NCBI GenBank assembly: GCA_903938935.1
Contig: CAJAFD010000491.1
Coordinates: 1-8,662, forward strand
Reading direction: 5' to 3'
DNA: 8,662 bases
Source of the DNA: an uncultured Opitutia bacterium
GTDB lineage: Bacteria > Verrucomicrobiota > Verrucomicrobiia > Opitutales > Opitutaceae
Both the position numbers and the translations under genes were made by a program. Shown here in pieces: positions 6,006-8,662 of the stretch. The notes below the pieces were generated by a model. The model saw only the letters and a program-made list of their open reading frames with translations. It searched no databases and was not told the origin of the DNA. Numbering within the stretch: position 1 is the first letter of the stretch; the number at the start of each line of letters is the position of its first letter.

Positions 6006-6913
6006 GCACTTCGCATAACGATGAAATCGTCGAGCGCATCACGCGCCAGATGGGCGAACTCCCGACCTCCCTCGAAGTCGTTTGTCGCCTGATGTTGATG
6101 TTGCGTAATCCCACCCAGGAAAACGAGCACGTCGTCACCGCGCTTTATTCCGATCGCCAGCTCTCCGGCCAATTGGTGCGGAAACTCGATTCCAACGAAG
6201 AGGCCCAAGTCGACGAAAAAGGTAACATCATCGAACGTAAACGCTCCGAAGCCGAGGTCCTCCAAGTCCTCGACGGAGCGGTGCTACAGATGGGTTACAC
6301 GGCCATCCTGCGCCTCGTTTCCGCGCTCAGTGTCGGCAAATTGCTCGCCGCCGAGCACAAAGGCTACGGCATGCAGCGCCGCGACCTCTGGGTGCATTCT
6401 GTCGTCGTCGCCCTAATCGCCCAAAGATTATGCGAACTCCTCGCCGAGACCGGCCGGGATTCGATCGACCCTTCCCTCGCCTTCATCGCCGGACTCATGC
6501 ACGACACCGGCAAGGCTGCCCTGAGCACCGAACTCGTGCTTCATTTGGAGAAAGCGAATAAGGCCGCTTTCGAAAAAGACGCCAACTGGATTCAAATCGA
6601 GACCGAGCTCTGCCTCATCGACCACGCCGCCCTCGGCTCCCGCCTCATGCAGCAATGGAAACTCCCCAAAGACGTTTCTGATGCCGTCGCCTTCCACCAC
6701 CAGCCCACGAAAGATCATAAGTTGGCCTCTATCGTCCACCTCGCCGACTACGCCTCCCGCTTTGTCTCGAACCCCGGCGGCTGGTCCAGCTACGCCATCA
6801 AGGTCGACCCCTCCGCGTTGGCCACCTGCAAATTGCGCCTCGACGACATCCAGCGCGTCGTCCTCCACGTCTCCCAAGACCGCGCTACGATCGATACTTA
6901 CGCCAATATCTAA
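6002..6913 (+). CDS. HDOD-domain (HD superfamily) signalling protein
   Basis: HDOD proteins are HD-superfamily regulators often linked to chemotaxis, motility and cyclic-nucleotide signalling; few have known reactions. The 303-residue product has the domain through most of its length. It opens QMGELPTSLEVVCRLMLML (16-34), the typical LP-PEVV helix. A charged loop (about 63-86) looks longer than usual where the family has an 'NSA' turn. Then comes QMGYTAILRLVSALSVGKLL. The HD core keeps its putative metal ligands: WVHS (His132), GLMHDTGKAAL (His167, Asp168, Lys171), IDHAALGSRLMQQWKLP (His208), AFHHQP (His232, His233) and HLADY (Asp249). No GYP motif is present, so it is not a canonical HD-GYP c-di-GMP phosphodiesterase. 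No membrane segment or receiver domain is seen. The ATGA overlap with the cheD-like gene suggests joint expression and a related role in chemotaxis, which is inference. Confidence 0.88.
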   Translation: MSTSHNDEIVERITRQMGELPTSLEVVCRLMLMLRNPTQENEHVVTALYSDRQLSGQLVRKLDSNEEAQVDEKGNIIERKRSEAEVLQVLDGAVLQMGYTAILRLVSALSVGKLLAAEHKGYGMQRRDLWVHSVVVALIAQRLCELLAETGRDSIDPSLAFIAGLMHDTGKAALSTELVLHLEKANKAAFEKDANWIQIETELCLIDHAALGSRLMQQWKLPKDVSDAVAFHHQPTKDHKLASIVHLADYASRFVSNPGGWSSYAIKVDPSALATCKLRLDDIQRVVLHVSQDRATIDTYANI

Positions 6914-6946
6914 GTCTCCGGTTGCCCCTGTCAGCCACCGCCGCCC

Positions 6947-6973
6947 AACTCAGCCCTAAAGCCGGGCTGAGTT
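6947..6973 (+). terminator. Perfect 10-bp hairpin, probable terminator after the HDOD gene
   Basis: AACTCAGCCC (6947-6956), a 7-base loop, and GGGCTGAGTT (6964-6973) form a perfect 10-base-pair stem 33 bases after the HDOD stop. The tail has only scattered T residues (TTATT at 6981-6985) instead of a U-run right after the stem. Termination may thus be weak, factor-assisted, or the stem may protect the mRNA end. It separates the cheD-HDOD unit from the Sel1-repeat gene. Confidence 0.55.
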
Positions 6974-7042
6974 CGTGCCGTTATTCTCGATTCGAACTAT
7001 CGACGCGGCCGTGCCGCTCGTATATCCTTCGCGCCACGCACC

Positions 7043-8602
7043 ATGAAACTTCCCTCGCTTCTCCTTCTCGGAGTCATTCTAGCCGGGGTCGCGCATGCCC
7101 AAATCGAAGGAGAATCCGCCGCCGAACTCATCAAACGCGCTGAACTCGGCGACGCCGTTTCCCGCGTAAAATTGAGCCTCATCCGCAGCGGCGGCGACAA
7201 ACAACTCGCCTCCGAAATCCAGGCCGCCCGCTGGTACCAAGAAGCCGTCGAACAAAACAACATCGCCTCCCAGTATAACCTGGGGCTCATGTTTGAATCC
7301 GGCGTCGGCCCCGCCAAAGACGCCACCGAAGCCACCCGCTGGTTCCGCATGGCCGCCGAACGCGGCAACAACGCCGCCCAATTCAAACTCGGCAACCACT
7401 ACGCTGCCGGCGACGGCGTCGCTAAAAATACCACCGAAGCTGCCCTCTGGTTCCGCAAAGCCGCCGAACAAGCCAACGTCGGCGCCCAACGCAACCTCGG
7501 CCTCATCCTCCTCAACGGCACCGGCGTCGCCAAAGACATCCCCCAAGCCGCCCAATGGCTCCGCAAAGCCGCCGAGCAAGGCGACGTCACCAGCCAATAT
7601 AACCTCGGCATCCTCTTCGGCAGCAAACTCGCCAAAAATTCCGCCGATTCCGCCCGCTGGTACCGCAAAGCCGCCGAACAAGGCCTCGCCGCCGCCCAAT
7701 TCCAACTCGCCCTCCTCTGCGAACGCGGCGACGGCACCACCAAAGACGCCATCGAAGCCGTCCAATGGCTCCAAAAAGCCGCCGAACAAGACCACGCCGA
7801 AGCCCAAACCCTCCTCGGCGAAAAATACGCCACCGGCGACGGCATCCCCAAAGACAACGCCGAAGCCGTCAAATGGTACCGCAAAGCCGCCCAACTCGGC
7901 AGCATCTCCGCCCAATGCAACCTCGGCTTCATGTACGCCACCGGCGGCGGCGTCGAAAAAAACCCCGCCGAAGCCCTCATCTGGTTCCGTAAATCCGCCG
8001 AACTCGGCAACGCCATCGGCCAAGTCAACCTCGCGATCCTCTACCACACCGGCAACGGCATCGGCCAAGACTACTTCGAAGCCGCCAAATGGTACCGCAA
8101 AGCCGCCCAACAGGGCAACGAGCTCGCCCAATACAACCTCGGCCTCCTCTACGATGCCGGCGCCGGCGTCCCCAAAGACAGCGCCGAAGCCGTCCGCTGG
8201 ATCCGCATGGCTGCCGACCGCGGCCACGGCCCCGCCCAGACCAACCTCGGCGCCAAATACGCCACCGGCGACGGCATCCCCAAAGACCTCGTCGAAGCCC
8301 ACATCTGCTTTAACCTCGCCAGCGTCAAAGGCAACGCCACCGCCCAACGCAACATGGCCATGATCGAGCGCGACATGACCCCCGATCAACGCGCCAAAGC
8401 CATGGAGCTCGCCCGCAACCGCTTCGCCGCCGGCACCAAACCGGAAGCGACCACCAACACCGCCAAGCCAACCGCCGCCGAGCCCGCCACACTTACTGCC
8501 ACCCCTGCACCTGCGGTCACCCCCGCACCGAGCGCGGCCCCTGCCCCGTCGGCCGCTCCCACGCCAGCGGCCGCCCCCGCCCGCCCCACTGCGGCTAATT
8601 AA
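7043..8602 (+). CDS. Secreted Sel1-repeat (TPR-like) protein with Pro/Ala-rich tail
   Basis: Sel1-like repeats fold as paired helices and act as protein-binding scaffolds. The 519-residue product begins with a Sec signal peptide (MKLPSLLLLGVILAGVAHA, cleavage after AHA at 19), with no lipobox, so a periplasmic or secreted protein is expected. Eleven units of 36 residues follow from residue 37 to 430, each with the pattern AQ--LG-(x)Y--G-GV-KD--EA--W-RKAAEQG. The first unit (37-72) is degenerate and the fifth (181-214) is two residues short, losing its G-x-G turn. A capping helix (431-463) ends the solenoid, then a low-complexity Pro/Ala/Thr tail runs to the end. Codons end overwhelmingly in C. 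The start has the leader ACGCACC and no Shine-Dalgarno motif. Partners are unknown; nothing visible ties it to the flagellum except proximity. Confidence 0.93.
   Translation: MKLPSLLLLGVILAGVAHAQIEGESAAELIKRAELGDAVSRVKLSLIRSGGDKQLASEIQAARWYQEAVEQNNIASQYNLGLMFESGVGPAKDATEATRWFRMAAERGNNAAQFKLGNHYAAGDGVAKNTTEAALWFRKAAEQANVGAQRNLGLILLNGTGVAKDIPQAAQWLRKAAEQGDVTSQYNLGILFGSKLAKNSADSARWYRKAAEQGLAAAQFQLALLCERGDGTTKDAIEAVQWLQKAAEQDHAEAQTLLGEKYATGDGIPKDNAEAVKWYRKAAQLGSISAQCNLGFMYATGGGVEKNPAEALIWFRKSAELGNAIGQVNLAILYHTGNGIGQDYFEAAKWYRKAAQQGNELAQYNLGLLYDAGAGVPKDSAEAVRWIRMAADRGHGPAQTNLGAKYATGDGIPKDLVEAHICFNLASVKGNATAQRNMAMIERDMTPDQRAKAMELARNRFAAGTKPEATTNTAKPTAAEPATLTATPAPAVTPAPSAAPAPSAAPTPAAAPARPTAAN
7823..7855 (+). 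repeat. 33-base exact direct repeat, first copy (within Sel1 unit 7)
   Basis: This stretch encodes KYATGDGIPKD (residues 261-271) and is identical base for base to 8255-8287. The two copies are 432 bases apart, exactly four 108-base units, so recombination between them would add or remove four repeats in frame. Confidence 0.85.
8255..8287 (+). repeat. 33-base exact direct repeat, second copy (within Sel1 unit 11)
   Basis: This stretch encodes KYATGDGIPKD (residues 405-415) and matches 7823-7855 exactly, including synonymous third positions. Conservation at the codon level points to recent copying or gene conversion, although the gene's strong bias to C-ending codons raises the chance of such matches. 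Confidence 0.85.
8432..8599 (+). other. Low-complexity Pro/Ala/Thr tail of the Sel1 protein
   Basis: Residues 464-519 are almost only Ala, Pro, Thr, Ser and a few Lys/Glu, with near-repeats of the form APSAAP and TPA. The segment is expected to be disordered. Such tails often act as linkers or cell-wall-spanning stalks, but no anchor motif follows here. Confidence 0.75.
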
Positions 8603-8662
8603 ACCGCTCGCGCCGCGCCCGCGAAATTTGGTTTCCCTCCCCGCGCGCCGCGCCTCAACCTC

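Larger units (their letters stand above)
7151..8332 (+). repeat. Array of eleven Sel1-like repeats (108-base period)
   Basis: Units by protein residue: 37-72 (degenerate), 73-108, 109-144, 145-180, 181-214 (34 residues), 215-250, 251-286, 287-322, 323-358, 359-394 and 395-430. The recurring phrases RKAAEQG, AQ-NLG and EA--W-RKAA mark the register. The strict 36-residue spacing with one 34-residue unit suggests growth by tandem duplication with one later small deletion. Confidence 0.9.

Noticed and set aside
6998..7026. Sigma70 promoter for the Sel1 gene with TATATC as -10
   Set aside because: The -10 is acceptable, but the only -35 candidates at 16-17 bases (ATCGAC or TATCGA) are poor and the leader would be about 10 bases; too weak to annotate.
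7293..8363. Plus-strand open frame of 356 codons, Pro/Ser/Ala/Lys-rich
   Set aside because: It is a frame-shifted shadow of the Sel1 gene with low-complexity composition and no independent start signal.
7079..8389. Minus-strand open frame of 436 codons across the Sel1 gene
   Set aside because: It mirrors the repeat period of the Sel1 protein, consists of Gly/Ala/Val/Phe-rich shadow sequence, and has no recognisable domain; the sense frame has a signal peptide and clear repeats.

Overview
The window is GC-rich (by eye a little over 60% GC) and carries a flagellar rod, ring and hook-junction operon. It looks like a diderm (Gram-negative-type) bacterium, because genes for both the P-ring (FlgI) and L-ring (FlgH) are present. 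The compact order flgF-flgG-flgA-flgH-flgI-flgJ-flgN-flgK, the single-domain FlgJ, the weak Shine-Dalgarno signals and the nearby Sel1-repeat secretory protein would suit a Verrucomicrobiota (Opitutales-like) genome. That placement is only an inference; no rRNA or marker gene is present to settle it.

Left part (1-5263, all minus strand, transcribed right to left): flgF and flgG (proximal and distal rod), flgA (P-ring chaperone), flgH (L-ring), flgI (P-ring), flgJ (rod-binding cap, without a muramidase domain), flgN (export chaperone) and the first 148 codons of flgK (hook-filament junction), which runs off the left edge. Spacings are 36, 2, 6, 9, 2, -4 and 12 bases, so this is almost certainly one transcript read from the right. 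The products build the rod, its periplasmic and outer-membrane bushings and the first junction protein, in roughly the order of assembly.

Middle (5264-5462): a divergent intergenic region, AT-rich near flgF. It holds a good sigma70-like promoter candidate for the flagellar operon, two adjoining inverted repeats, and a pyrimidine-rich leader in front of the rightward gene.

Right part (5463-8602, plus strand): a divergent CheD-like chemoreceptor deamidase gene is translationally coupled (ATGA) to an HDOD/HD-domain protein gene. A perfect 10-bp hairpin follows. Then comes a secreted protein with eleven Sel1-like 36-residue repeats and a Pro/Ala-rich tail. The last 60 bases (8603-8662) hold nothing I can identify. 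The left block builds the flagellum. The cheD-HDOD pair plausibly tunes chemotactic adaptation or signalling. The Sel1 gene looks like a separate transcription unit.

I do not see a wholly new system. The most notable points are an L-ring FlgH without a lipobox, a cysteine-free FlgI, a CheD lacking the usual threonine of its catalytic triad, and a start-codon context with C at -1 in 10 of 11 genes.
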